From Hyphomicrobiaceae bacterium (GTDB taxonomy: Bacteria > Pseudomonadota > Alphaproteobacteria > Rhizobiales > Methyloligellaceae), in NCBI GenBank assembly GCA_020637815.1, contig JACKJS010000002.1, forward strand, positions 62,001 through 126,000: a DNA stretch of 64,000 nt, in the 5' to 3' direction. Position 1 is the first letter of the stretch, and every line of letters starts with the position of its first letter. The notes below the pieces were generated by a model. That model worked only from the letters and a program-made list of their open reading frames with translations. It had not been told where the DNA came from and searched no databases. The position numbers and the translations under genes were made by a program. Below, piece by piece: positions 17,463-25,960 of the stretch.

Positions 17463-18524
17463 GTGGGCGATCTCAAGTCCGCTTCCCATCATCCGGCCTT
17501 CGGCGGCATCTCCGGTTGGCCCGAAGACGATCATGCCGCCGCGTTTCGTGCCTACTTGCGCACTTGCCAGGCCGGGGTTCTGGATGAACTGCCGGCAGGC
17601 TCACTGCTTCGGGATGCGGCGTGCGCGCTTAGCCCAAAGATCGGTCCGGCTGCGGCGCGCGCATTCTTCGAAGAGCATTTCACGCCGCAAGGTCATGCGG
17701 CAACCGATCCGCCGGGATTCGTCACCGCCTATTACGAGCCGGAACTGCGCGGCTCACGGACGAAGAGCGCACACTTCCCTGTCCCAATCTATGGGCGCCC
17801 TGACGATCTCGTCACGACGATCGGCGAAACCGAACGCGCGCGCTACAACGGCAGCGTCACCGGTTTTCGCCGGATGGCTGACGGAGACGTGCCCTACCAC
17901 ACACGCGCGGAGATCGAGGCGGGGGCGCTCGCGAGGCGGGGGCTGGAACTTCTTTATACGGACGATCCCGTGGACTTCTACTTCATGCAGGTCCAAGGGT
18001 CGGGACTGGTCCATCTCGACGACGGCAGCTCCGTGCGGCTGACCTATGCGGGCAAGAACGGTCATCCCTACACGTCTATTGCCCGAGTCCTGGTCGAACG
18101 AAATGCGTTGCGCCGGGAAGAAATCGGCATGGAGACGGTGAAGGCTTGGCTCAAGGCGGACGACGAGCGCGGCCGTGAGGTTATGCAACGGAACGAGTCT
18201 TACGTGTTCTTCCATGAACTGCCGAAAGACCAAGCGCGGGACGGGCCGCTCGGCGCGGACGGCGTTGTCTTGACGCCGGGCCGCAGCCTCGCGGTCGATC
18301 CGACATACATTCCACTTGGATCGCCCGTGTTCGTCACGGTTCCCGGCTTGGCCGGCGAGGACGGACGGATATTCCGCCGTCTGATGATCGCGCAGGATGT
18401 CGGCTCGGCAATCGGAGGTCCGCGGCGCGGCGATCTCTTCATCGGCACGGGCGAGGCCGCGGGCGCACTCGCGGGCCAGGTTCGCCACGAAGCGCGTTTC
18501 CATGTCTTGGCGCCGAAGCGTTAA
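17463..18524 (+). CDS. mltA: Membrane-bound lytic murein transglycosylase A
   Basis: Cleaves the MurNAc-GlcNAc bond of peptidoglycan with formation of 1,6-anhydroMurNAc. The 353-residue product has the MltA barrel domain (GFVTAYYEPELRGS near 80-95, DFYFMQVQGSGLV near 170) and the C-terminal 3D domain (LAVDPTYIPLGSPVFV, QDVGSAIGGPRRGDLFIGTG) with the catalytic Asp in the latter. It opens with GTG 20 bp after the Tim44-like gene. No signal peptide or lipobox is visible from this start and no earlier in-frame start exists before the upstream gene's stop. Confidence 0.93.
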   Translation: MGDLKSASHHPAFGGISGWPEDDHAAAFRAYLRTCQAGVLDELPAGSLLRDAACALSPKIGPAAARAFFEEHFTPQGHAATDPPGFVTAYYEPELRGSRTKSAHFPVPIYGRPDDLVTTIGETERARYNGSVTGFRRMADGDVPYHTRAEIEAGALARRGLELLYTDDPVDFYFMQVQGSGLVHLDDGSSVRLTYAGKNGHPYTSIARVLVERNALRREEIGMETVKAWLKADDERGREVMQRNESYVFFHELPKDQARDGPLGADGVVLTPGRSLAVDPTYIPLGSPVFVTVPGLAGEDGRIFRRLMIAQDVGSAIGGPRRGDLFIGTGEAAGALAGQVRHEARFHVLAPKR

Positions 18525-18564
18525 GATGCACCGCTTTGTCGAGAGGCCATGCTATTGAGGAGCC

Positions 18565-19209
18565 ATGGCCAACGATAGATCAGACAAAGCCAAGCAGGCT
18601 GCCGGCAAGAAGCGCGGGTCCATCGTCAGTCTCGAAGACGACGCGGCGTTGTGGGCCCGCGTGGCCGAAACCGCGAAGCCGCTGATGACGAAGAACCGCG
18701 CGCTCTATGTGGACGCGCAGCTCAAGCTGCCGCCAAAGCCCAAGCCGGCCAAGTCGGAGGGCGAGCCGCAGGCTGCACACGATGTCATGGCTTCAGCTCT
18801 ACCGATGCCGGAGCCGCAATCCAGGGTCACGGTCAAGAAAGTGCCGTCCCCGACAGCCGGGCTCGACCGGCAAACGTCGCGGCGGCTCGACAAGGGGGCG
18901 CTCGCCATCGAGGCGCGGATCGATCTCCACGGCATGCGCCAGCGCGAGGCGCACGTCGCCTTGCGGAAATTCCTGCACTGGGCGCGCGGCAAGGACTATC
19001 GCCACGTGCTGGTCATCACCGGGAAAGGGTCGCTTCGCGACGAGGGCAGGAGCTTCTATGACGAGGACGTGCGCGGGGTGCTTCGCCAAACGGTGCCGCA
19101 CTGGCTCGCCCATGGCGATCTGGCGCCGCTGATCGTCAGCTTCTCGGAAGCCCCGCGCCGTCTCGGCGGCGAAGGCGCGCTCTATGTGCGGCTGCGGCGG
19201 GGAAAGTAA
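18565..19209 (+). CDS. Smr-domain protein (MutS2-type C-terminal domain)
   Basis: The 214-residue protein has a charged, low-complexity N-terminal half and a C-terminal Smr domain (about 113-214) with IEARIDLHGMRQREAHVAL and HVLVITGKGSLR. The family includes small endonucleases or RNA-processing factors; a structure-specific nuclease role is only inferred. The third conserved element is KGSLRDEG. It lies 40 bp after mltA in the same orientation and converges on hslU. Confidence 0.9.
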   Translation: MANDRSDKAKQAAGKKRGSIVSLEDDAALWARVAETAKPLMTKNRALYVDAQLKLPPKPKPAKSEGEPQAAHDVMASALPMPEPQSRVTVKKVPSPTAGLDRQTSRRLDKGALAIEARIDLHGMRQREAHVALRKFLHWARGKDYRHVLVITGKGSLRDEGRSFYDEDVRGVLRQTVPHWLAHGDLAPLIVSFSEAPRRLGGEGALYVRLRRGK

Positions 19210-19239
19210 TCCAGGTCTGTTCTGGAGCTTGGATGTGCT

Positions 19240-20544
19240 CTAAAGAATGAACTTCGACAGGTCGGCGTTCTTGGCGAGGTCGCCGATGTGGTCGCGCACA
19301 TAGGCAGCATCGACGGTGACCGTTTCGCCGTGCAAGTCGGTCGCGTTGAAAGATGCGTCGTCGAGAATGCGTTCCATCACCGTCATTAGGCGGCGCGCGC
19401 CAATATTCTCGACGGAGGTGTTCACTTCCACGGCAATGTCCGCGATGGCGTCGATGGCGTCTTCGGTGAAGTCGAGCGTGACGCCTTCGGTCTTCATCAG
19501 CGCCACATATTGATTGATCAAACAGGCTTTGGGTTCCGTCAGGATACGGCGAAGATCCTCGCGGGTGAGCGCGCGCAGCTCCACGCGGATCGGCAGCCGC
19601 CCTTGCAGCTCCGGCAGCAGGTCCGAGGGCTTGGCGATGTGAAACGCGCCGGACGCAATGAAGAGAATGTGGTCGGTCTTCACCGGCCCGTATTTCGTGC
19701 CGACAGTCGTGCCTTCGATGAGCGGCAGGAGATCGCGTTGCACGCCCTCGCGGCTGACGTCGGCCCCGGCGCGTTCGGCGCGTGCGCAAATCTTGTCGAT
19801 CTCGTCGAGGAAGACGATGCCGTTGTTCTCGACGCTGCGGATCGCTTCCTGGATCATCATGTCGTCGTCGATGAGCTTGTCGGACTCCTCGGCCATGAGG
19901 ATGTCGAACGACTCCTTGACCGTGACGGTGCGCGGCTTGGTGCGCTGCCCGAAGGCTTTGCCGAGCATGTCCGACAGATTGATCATGCCGACCTGGCTTC
20001 CGGGCATGCCGGGAATCTCGAAGGACGGCATGGATGCCGATTCGGAGACCTGGATTTCGATCTCCTTATCGTCGAGTTCGCTGGACCGGAGTTTCCGGCG
20101 GAACGATTCGCGGGTGGCGCTGCTCGCGCCCGCGCCAACCAGAGCATCGATGACGCGTTCCTCGGCGTTGATCTGCGCGCGGGCCTCGACCTCCTTGCGC
20201 TTGGCGTCGCGCACGAGGCCGATGCCTGTTTCCAAGAGGTCGCGGACGATCTGATCCACGTCGCGGCCCACATAGCCGACTTCGGTGAATTTCGTTGCTT
20301 CGATCTTGATGAACGGCGCGCCGGCGAGCTTGGCGAGGCGGCGCGATATCTCCGTCTTGCCGACGCCTGTGGGCCCGATCATCAGGATGTTCTTTGGCAG
20401 CACTTCCTCGCGCATATCGTCGTCGAGCTGCTGGCGGCGCCAGCGATTGCGCAGGGCAATGGCCACGGCGCGCTTGGCGTCGCGCTGGCCGACGATGTGG
20501 CGGTCAAGTTCGGAGACGATCTCGCGAGGGGAAAAGGCGGTCAT
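19240..20544 (-). CDS. hslU: ATP-dependent HslUV protease ATPase subunit HslU (ClpY)
   Basis: AAA+ unfoldase of the HslUV (ClpYQ) protease. The 434-residue product has Walker A GPTGVGKT at 57-64, the pore motif EVGYVGRDVD, an I-domain (about 110-230), Walker B IVFLDEIDK near 240 and the arginine-rich sensor LPIRVELRAL. The C-terminal KFIL tail that contacts HslV is intact. It is the last gene of the DUF2939-hslV-hslU minus-strand unit, 21 bp after hslV. Confidence 0.96.
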   Translation of the reverse strand: MTAFSPREIVSELDRHIVGQRDAKRAVAIALRNRWRRQQLDDDMREEVLPKNILMIGPTGVGKTEISRRLAKLAGAPFIKIEATKFTEVGYVGRDVDQIVRDLLETGIGLVRDAKRKEVEARAQINAEERVIDALVGAGASSATRESFRRKLRSSELDDKEIEIQVSESASMPSFEIPGMPGSQVGMINLSDMLGKAFGQRTKPRTVTVKESFDILMAEESDKLIDDDMMIQEAIRSVENNGIVFLDEIDKICARAERAGADVSREGVQRDLLPLIEGTTVGTKYGPVKTDHILFIASGAFHIAKPSDLLPELQGRLPIRVELRALTREDLRRILTEPKACLINQYVALMKTEGVTLDFTEDAIDAIADIAVEVNTSVENIGARRLMTVMERILDDASFNATDLHGETVTVDAAYVRDHIGDLAKNADLSKFIL

Positions 20545-20565
20545 GAATTCTCTGTGTGGTGCGCT

Positions 20566-21129
20566 TTAGGACGTGGCGTCGAGCGTTTCGACGGTCAGGG
20601 AGTCATTGGTGTACACGCAAATTTGGGCGGCAATGGCCATGGCCCTGCGGGCGATTTGCTCCGCATCCAGATCGGTGTCGAGCAGCGCCTTGGCGGCGGC
20701 GAGCGCGAACATCCCGCCCGAACCGATACCCATCACCGCATCGTCCGGTTCCAGCACGTCGCCGGTCCCGGTGAGCACCAAGCTCTCGCTGGGATCGGCC
20801 ACGATCATCATGGCCTCCAGGCGGCGCAGATAGCGGTCGGTGCGCCAATCCTTGGCGAGTTCCACGCAGGCCCGCTTCAGCTGATCGGGAAAGCGCTCAA
20901 GTTTGGTCTCGAGGCGCTCGAACAGGGTGAAGGCGTCGGCGGTCGAGCCGGCGAAGCCGGCAATGACCTGTCCCGAACCCACGCGCCGCACTTTGCGTGC
21001 GGTACCCTTGATGATGGTTTGGCCCAAGGAGACCTGGCCATCGCCGGCGACGACAACCGTTCCGCCCTTGCGGACGGTTAGGATCGTCGTGCCGTGCCAG
21101 ACCTCGGGTGAGGTGGTGGGTGCACTCAT
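20566..21129 (-). CDS. hslV: ATP-dependent protease HslV (ClpQ)
   Basis: Peptidase subunit with an N-terminal threonine nucleophile. From the start at 21129 the product is 187 residues; the propeptide MSAPTTSPEVWHG precedes TTILTVRKGG, where the first Thr after the Gly is the predicted nucleophile exposed after processing. VVVAGDGQVSLGQT and GSGGMFALAAAKAL are conserved. Propeptides of several residues are usual in alphaproteobacterial HslV. The frame is open to 21186, but extra residues are not family-like. Confidence 0.95.
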   Translation of the reverse strand: MSAPTTSPEVWHGTTILTVRKGGTVVVAGDGQVSLGQTIIKGTARKVRRVGSGQVIAGFAGSTADAFTLFERLETKLERFPDQLKRACVELAKDWRTDRYLRRLEAMMIVADPSESLVLTGTGDVLEPDDAVMGIGSGGMFALAAAKALLDTDLDAEQIARRAMAIAAQICVYTNDSLTVETLDATS

Positions 21130-21192
21130 ACTGTCATGCGATATCGGCTCTGCGGTTCCGTTCGTCAAGCGCCCGCGCGGCGACACGGAGTC

Positions 21193-21726
21193 CTAGTCGA
21201 TCTGGGGCGTCAGAGAGGTCAGTGGCGGGAGTTCGATATCCGTCAAACGCCAGCGAACGCCCTTCAAGGTCAATGTGCCGGTGACGGTCGGCGCATCGGC
21301 CCGTTTTGGGTCCTTCACGTCGACAGTGAATCTCGTCGGCGAAGCAAAGAACGCGTAGGTGAGGAAGTCGCGGAAACCCTCGTCCTTTTCGCGGTGCTCG
21401 ACGACCGTGGGATTGTTCAGGATCGTTTCGGGCGTGACGAGGCTATCCACGGTTCCACCGACGACGGAGGGGGCCAGTGCGCGGGTCAGTGCCTCACCGA
21501 TATCCCCGAGGATCGGCCGCGTTTCGCCCAATTTCTGCGATTTTTCAAGCAACCCGCCTTCGACCTGCTTCTTCATTCCGGCCCGAATCGCCGGGAAATC
21601 GACGAACTTCTCGAGCTTTTCGGCATTGTTGGCCAAAAGCGCCTGCTCGAGCCTAAGAAGCGTCCAGTACGGATAGGCGATGTAGACGCCCAGCAAGATC
21701 AGGAACAGGAGAAAGAGGCGGCGCAT
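21193..21726 (-). CDS. DUF2939-like membrane-anchored protein
   Basis: The 177-residue product has a single N-terminal membrane helix (MRRLFLLFLILLGVYIAYPYW, roughly 1-20 after which the protein is periplasmic or soluble) and a domain like DUF2939: ALLANNAEKLEKFVDFPAIR, GETRPILGDIGEAL, WRLTDIELPP. Members of the family are thought to be envelope proteins of unknown function. It lies 63 bp upstream of hslV, same orientation, and starts 116 bp from divergent hisB. Assignment rests on the W-L-DIELP and FPALR-like motifs. Confidence 0.72.
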   Translation of the reverse strand: MRRLFLLFLILLGVYIAYPYWTLLRLEQALLANNAEKLEKFVDFPAIRAGMKKQVEGGLLEKSQKLGETRPILGDIGEALTRALAPSVVGGTVDSLVTPETILNNPTVVEHREKDEGFRDFLTYAFFASPTRFTVDVKDPKRADAPTVTGTLTLKGVRWRLTDIELPPLTSLTPQID

Positions 21727-21842
21727 GGAAGAGAATCCCTCACTTTGTGACGTTCGCCCATAGCACGTCCGGATGACGGAGCGTATAAGCGCAATCGCCA
21801 TGGAAGCGAATTGCTAAGAGCCTTTGGGCTAGGCTGTCAGAC

Positions 21843-22475
21843 ATGCAAAAACGAAGCAAATCGATGAAAGACACGGCCGGCCCGGCGGGCCGCACCGCGA
21901 GCATCGAGCGCCGGACCAAGGAGACCAGTATCGGCGCCACCGTCAATCTCGATGGAACCGGTGCCTACGACATTTCCACGGGTGTGGGCTTCCTCGATCA
22001 CATGCTGGAGCAGCTGGCGCGGCACGGCCTGATCGACATCACGCTGAAGGCCGAGGGCGATCTCCACATCGACCAGCACCACACGACGGAGGATTCGGGC
22101 ATTGTGCTCGGGCAGGCCTTCGCAGAGGCCCTTGGCGACAAGGCGGGGATCACCCGTTACGGATCCTGCTACTTGCCCATGGACGAGACGCTGACCCGCG
22201 TCGCTGTCGATGTGTCCGGGCGGCCCTTCCTTGTGTGGAAGGTGGATTTCAGCCGGTCAAAGGTCGGCGAGATGGACACGGAACTGTTTCGCGAGTGGTT
22301 TCAGGCCTTTGCGCAGAACGCGGGAATCACGTTGCATGTGGAAAATCTCTACGGCGAGAACAACCACCACATCGCGGAGACCTGCTATAAGGCGCTTGCG
22401 CGGGCGTTGCGCCAAGCCGTCGCCATCGATCCCAGGCAAAGCGGGCGGGTGCCCTCCACGAAGGGGCAGCTCTGA
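21843..22475 (+). CDS. hisB: Imidazoleglycerol-phosphate dehydratase
   Basis: Dehydrates imidazole-glycerol phosphate to imidazole-acetol phosphate in histidine synthesis. The 210-residue product has the two HxxE/HHxxED metal motifs: GFLDHMLEQLARHG, DQHHTTEDSG, and ENNHHIAETCYKALARAL. It is the monofunctional dehydratase, without the histidinol-phosphatase domain seen in enteric HisB. The Lys/Met choice at the start (21843 or 21864) is unresolved. It starts the his cluster. Confidence 0.95.
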   Translation: MQKRSKSMKDTAGPAGRTASIERRTKETSIGATVNLDGTGAYDISTGVGFLDHMLEQLARHGLIDITLKAEGDLHIDQHHTTEDSGIVLGQAFAEALGDKAGITRYGSCYLPMDETLTRVAVDVSGRPFLVWKVDFSRSKVGEMDTELFREWFQAFAQNAGITLHVENLYGENNHHIAETCYKALARALRQAVAIDPRQSGRVPSTKGQL

Positions 22476-22535
22476 CGCCCAAATCCACCGAGGCTGCCAT
22501 TGGAAGCGCCTGTTGCAAGTTGAGCGTGACGAAAC

Positions 22536-23036
22536 GTGACCGTTTATTCCGTCTATGAGCCTTCTGGCGACGCCTCTGTCGAGGCACGCGCCGGCAGAAT
22601 CGCCTTCGTGAAGGAAGGCTTCAGTTGGGTCGCCCTTTTCGTCCCGCTGCTCTGGCTGCTCTATCAGAGGATGTGGCTGGAGCTGGTTGCGTATCTGGCG
22701 ATCTTCCTTTCGCTGCCGCTGATTTTCGGGACCGATCCCACCATGAAGGAGATCGCAGGAATCGTGTCGCTTGGCCTGACGCTGATCTTCGCATTCGAGG
22801 CCAACAATCTGCGCGGCTGGGCCATGCGCCGCCGCGGGTTCCGTTTCGCCGGGATCGCGTCCGGCCGCGACAGGGTCGAGGCGGAGACGCGGTTTTTCAC
22901 GCGCTGGCTTTCCGGCCAAGAACGGCAACGTCCGCACGGATCCGCTGCGCCGGCGACGGCCGCTAAAGTGCCTTCTGTGTCCCCGACGCGTCCCGCAGCA
23001 GGCGACGAAGTCATCGGCTCGTTTCCGCGAGGGTAG
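22536..23036 (+). CDS. DUF2628 membrane protein
   Basis: The 166-residue protein starts at GTG. TVYSVYEP at the N-terminus, then three predicted hydrophobic helices (about 28-45, 47-62 and 70-88), a GWAMRRRGFRF segment, and a variable, low-complexity tail. This DUF2628 protein is often found between hisB and hisH in alphaproteobacteria; its function is unknown. The 4-bp gap to hisH supports cotranscription. Confidence 0.82.
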   Translation: MTVYSVYEPSGDASVEARAGRIAFVKEGFSWVALFVPLLWLLYQRMWLELVAYLAIFLSLPLIFGTDPTMKEIAGIVSLGLTLIFAFEANNLRGWAMRRRGFRFAGIASGRDRVEAETRFFTRWLSGQERQRPHGSAAPATAAKVPSVSPTRPAAGDEVIGSFPRG

Positions 23037-23040
23037 AGCC

Positions 23041-23691
23041 ATGCACGCCGCCATCATCGACTACGGGTCGGGAAATCTTCACTCCGCCGCGAAGGCGTTC
23101 GAGCGTGCGGCTGGAGAACAGGGGCTGCCACTCGAGATCAAGGTCACGGCCGAGCCTGACGAGGTGCTGTCCGCCGAGCGGATCGTGCTGCCGGGTGTCG
23201 GCGCGTTCGCCGATTGCAAGGCCGGGCTCGCATCTGTGCCGGGCATGATCGAAGCGCTCAACGAGGCGGTTCACGAACGCGGAACGCCGTTCCTCGGCAT
23301 CTGCGTCGGGCTCCAGCTGATGGCCAGCCGGGGCCTCGAGCATGGCGTCACGCCCGGACTCGACTGGGTCGGTGGCGAGGTGCGTCCCGTCGAACCGGAC
23401 GATCCGGCGCTGAAGATCCCGCATATGGGCTGGAACACGCTGACACTCGATCGTCCGCATGCGTTGTTCCAAGGCATCCCCACGGGGCCGGACGGGCTGC
23501 ATGCCTATTTCGTGCACTCCTATCACTTCGTGCCCGAAACCGACGACGTCCGCGTCGCCACCACCGATTATGGCGGCGTTGTCACGGCCTTCGTCGCGCG
23601 CGACAACGTTGCCGGTAGCCAGTTCCATCCCGAGAAGAGCCAGAAACTAGGATTGGCGCTCATCGCCAATTTCCTGACGTGGAAACCATAA
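23041..23691 (+). CDS. hisH: Imidazole glycerol phosphate synthase glutaminase subunit HisH
   Basis: Class I glutamine amidotransferase supplying ammonia to HisF. The 216-residue product has IDYGSGNLHSAAKAFE at the N-terminus, the nucleophile elbow FLGICVGLQLM with Cys near 84, and the C-terminal SQFHPEKSQ with catalytic His and Glu. It starts 4 bp after DUF2628. Confidence 0.96.
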   Translation: MHAAIIDYGSGNLHSAAKAFERAAGEQGLPLEIKVTAEPDEVLSAERIVLPGVGAFADCKAGLASVPGMIEALNEAVHERGTPFLGICVGLQLMASRGLEHGVTPGLDWVGGEVRPVEPDDPALKIPHMGWNTLTLDRPHALFQGIPTGPDGLHAYFVHSYHFVPETDDVRVATTDYGGVVTAFVARDNVAGSQFHPEKSQKLGLALIANFLTWKP

Positions 23692-23704
23692 AGAGACACG
23701 GCTC

Positions 23705-24463
23705 ATGATTCTGTTTCCCGCCATCGACCTCAAAGACGGACAATGCGTGCGCTTGCGCCAAGGCGAGATGGACCAGGCGACCGTGTTCAACGCGGACCCG
23801 GCCGCCCAAGCGAAGGCCTTCGAGGAACAGGGCTTCGAGTGGCTGCATGTGGTCGACCTCAACGGGGCGTTCGAAGGCAAGCCCGTGAACGGGCCCGCGG
23901 TCGAGGCGATCTTCGATGCGACCCATCTCCCCATTCAACTCGGCGGCGGCATCCGCGATCTCGACACGATCGCCATGTGGCTCGAGAAGGGCATCGACCG
24001 CGTGATCCTCGGGACCGCGGCCGTGCGCGACCCCGACCTCGTGTGCGAGGCGGCGCGCGATTTTCCAAATTGCGTCGCGGTGGGGATCGACGCGCGCGAC
24101 GGCAAGGTGGCCATCGAGGGCTGGGCCGAGACATCGCAGATGACCGCGCTCGATCTTGCCCGCCGCTTCGAGGACGCCGGTGTCGCGGCCATTGTTCATA
24201 CCGACATTGCGCGTGACGGGCTTTTGGAAGGCCTCAATCTGGATGCGACCGCGGCGCTCGCCGATGCGGTCGCGATCCCGGTCATTGCCAGCGGCGGTCT
24301 CGCCTCCATCGACGACATCAGGCGCTTATGTGAGCCGCGCTATGAAAAGCTCGATGGTGCCATTGCCGGACGGGCTCTCTATGACGGCCGGCTGGACCCG
24401 AAGGACGCGCTCGCATTGATCTCGGCGCGCTATGGCCACCACGGCGTGACCGGGCAGTATTGA
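23705..24463 (+). CDS. hisA: ProFAR isomerase HisA
   Basis: Isomerises ProFAR to PRFAR in the histidine pathway; (beta/alpha)8 barrel. The 252-residue product has the N-terminal catalytic Asp in FPAIDLKDGQCVRLRQG, LGGGIRDLDTI, the HTDIARDGLLEG motif with the second catalytic Asp, and IASGGLASIDDI. It is a standard HisA length and follows hisH by 13 bp. Confidence 0.95.
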   Translation: MILFPAIDLKDGQCVRLRQGEMDQATVFNADPAAQAKAFEEQGFEWLHVVDLNGAFEGKPVNGPAVEAIFDATHLPIQLGGGIRDLDTIAMWLEKGIDRVILGTAAVRDPDLVCEAARDFPNCVAVGIDARDGKVAIEGWAETSQMTALDLARRFEDAGVAAIVHTDIARDGLLEGLNLDATAALADAVAIPVIASGGLASIDDIRRLCEPRYEKLDGAIAGRALYDGRLDPKDALALISARYGHHGVTGQY

Positions 24464-24485
24464 TTCATGGACGACGTATGGACCG

Positions 24486-24797
24486 ATGCGTAAGCGCAAT
24501 CTGCTTTTCTTGTTGGGACTTGTGCTGATCTTGTTGCTTGCGGCCGCTCCGATTCTCGTCGCCATCGGCGCCGGGACTTATGCGGCGAGCCACGGCTGCG
24601 TTCTGCACGAGGGTTTCGTCAATCCGTGCATCGTCGACGGGAAGGATGTAGGGCAAACGCTTTATACCCTCGGCGTTCTCGGATGGTTTGGCATCGCGAC
24701 TGTGCCGCTCGGCATTGGCGCTGCCGCGGTCCTGATCGTGGTTTGGATCATCGTCGCCGTGACGGCGCGCAAACGCGCCAAGCAAAAGGCCGCCTAG
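24486..24797 (+). CDS. Small two-helix membrane protein inside his cluster
   Basis: The 103-residue protein has two predicted membrane helices (LLFLLGLVLILLLAAAPILVAIGA, about 5-28, and IATVPLGIGAAAVLIVVWIIVAV, about 71-93) and a central loop with CVLHEGFVNPCIVDG (two cysteines). It ends in a basic tail (RKRAKQKAA). The gene fills the hisA-hisF gap, 3 bp from hisF, so it is probably cotranscribed. I do not recognise the family; its usual presence in his operons of relatives is unverified. Confidence 0.6.
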   Translation: MRKRNLLFLLGLVLILLLAAAPILVAIGAGTYAASHGCVLHEGFVNPCIVDGKDVGQTLYTLGVLGWFGIATVPLGIGAAAVLIVVWIIVAVTARKRAKQKAA

Positions 24798-24800
24798 GGC

Positions 24801-25577
24801 ATGTTGAAAATCCGCGTCATTCCCTGCCTTGATGTGAAGGACGGTCGTGTCGTCAAAGGCGTGAACTTCGTCGATTTGCGCGACGCCGGCGATCCTGTCG
24901 AAGCGGCCGCCGCTTATGACCAAGCGGGTGCGGACGAGCTCTGCTTTCTCGACATCACCGCAAGCCACGAAGGGCGGGGCACGATCCTCGATATTGTCTG
25001 CCGCACGGCGGAGCGCTGTTTCATGCCACTGACGGTTGGCGGTGGCGTGCGGTCCACCGAGGATGTCCGGGCGCTGCTGGAAGCGGGCGCCGACAAGGTC
25101 TCGATCAACACCGCGGCCGTCCGCGACCGCCAGCTCGTGCGTCGCGCGGCCGAGAAGTTCGGGGCGCAATGTATCGTGGTGGCGATCGATGCGAAGCGTG
25201 TTGGCGCCAACGGCAAGGCGCCGCGCTTCGAGATCTTCACCCATGGCGGCCGCGAGCCGACCGGGATCGACGCGATCGCCTATGCGGAAGAGGTTGTTTC
25301 GCTCGGCGCCGGGGAGATCCTGCTCACGTCCATGGATCGGGACGGCACGCGCGCCGGGTTCGACAATGCGCTGACCCGCGCGATCGCCGATGCGGTATCC
25401 GTTCCGGTCATCGCGAGCGGAGGCGTCGGCACGTTGCAGCATCTCGTCGACGGCGTTCGCGAGGGGCATGCCTCGGCGGTGCTTGCGGCCTCGATTTTCC
25501 ATTTCGGGGAACATTCGATCGGGGAGGCCAAACGCTTCATGGCCGATGCGGGGCTTCCCATGCGGCTGGACTCTTAG
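24801..25577 (+). CDS. hisF: Imidazole glycerol phosphate synthase cyclase subunit HisF
   Basis: Cyclises PRFAR with ammonia from HisH to give IGP and AICAR. The 258-residue barrel has RVIPCLDVKDGRVVKGVNF (catalytic Asp11 region), GGVRSTEDVRALLEAGADKVSINT, TSMDRDGTRAG (second catalytic Asp) and IASGGVGT. Length is standard. Confidence 0.96.
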   Translation: MLKIRVIPCLDVKDGRVVKGVNFVDLRDAGDPVEAAAAYDQAGADELCFLDITASHEGRGTILDIVCRTAERCFMPLTVGGGVRSTEDVRALLEAGADKVSINTAAVRDRQLVRRAAEKFGAQCIVVAIDAKRVGANGKAPRFEIFTHGGREPTGIDAIAYAEEVVSLGAGEILLTSMDRDGTRAGFDNALTRAIADAVSVPVIASGGVGTLQHLVDGVREGHASAVLAASIFHFGEHSIGEAKRFMADAGLPMRLDS

Positions 25578-25610
25578 ACCCGCCTATTCCCAGCGGCGGC
25601 ATCACGGTGT

Positions 25611-25940
25611 ATGAGCCACGTCATGAGCAAAGATGCACTCGATAGGCTCGCCGCCACGATCCGCGCGCGCCGGACCGCGGCCTCGGACACGTCCTACACG
25701 CGGCAACTCTTGGACGATCCGATCAAGTCGGCCAAGAAGGTTGGCGAAGAGGGCGTCGAGGTAGCCATCGCCGCCACGGCACAAGATCGAAATGCGCTCA
25801 TCTCCGAGAGCGCCGACCTGCTCTATCATTTTCTCGTGCTGCTGGAATCCCGCGACGTCGGCTTCGACGAGGTTTGCGAGGCTCTCGAACAACGGATGGG
25901 CACGTCGGGTCTCGCGCGCCAAAAGGGACCGGCGGACTAG
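25611..25940 (+). CDS. hisE: Phosphoribosyl-ATP pyrophosphohydrolase
   Basis: Second step of histidine synthesis: PR-ATP to PR-AMP and PPi. The 109-residue product has the MazG-like motifs KKVGEEGVEVAIAA and SADLLYHFLVLLE with conserved acidic residues. Either the ATG at 25611 or the one at 25623 could be the start (MSKDALDRLAATI is more family-like); no strong ribosome-binding site decides. coaA follows after 20 bp. Confidence 0.93.
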   Translation: MSHVMSKDALDRLAATIRARRTAASDTSYTRQLLDDPIKSAKKVGEEGVEVAIAATAQDRNALISESADLLYHFLVLLESRDVGFDEVCEALEQRMGTSGLARQKGPAD

Positions 25941-25960
25941 CCGTTCGTGGGCGTGTTGTG

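Noticed and set aside
19510..21081. Long plus-strand frame of 523 codons antisense to hslU and hslV
   Set aside because: It mirrors two highly conserved genes and its translation is rich in Asp/Gly/His shadow codons; no ribosome site or family motif.
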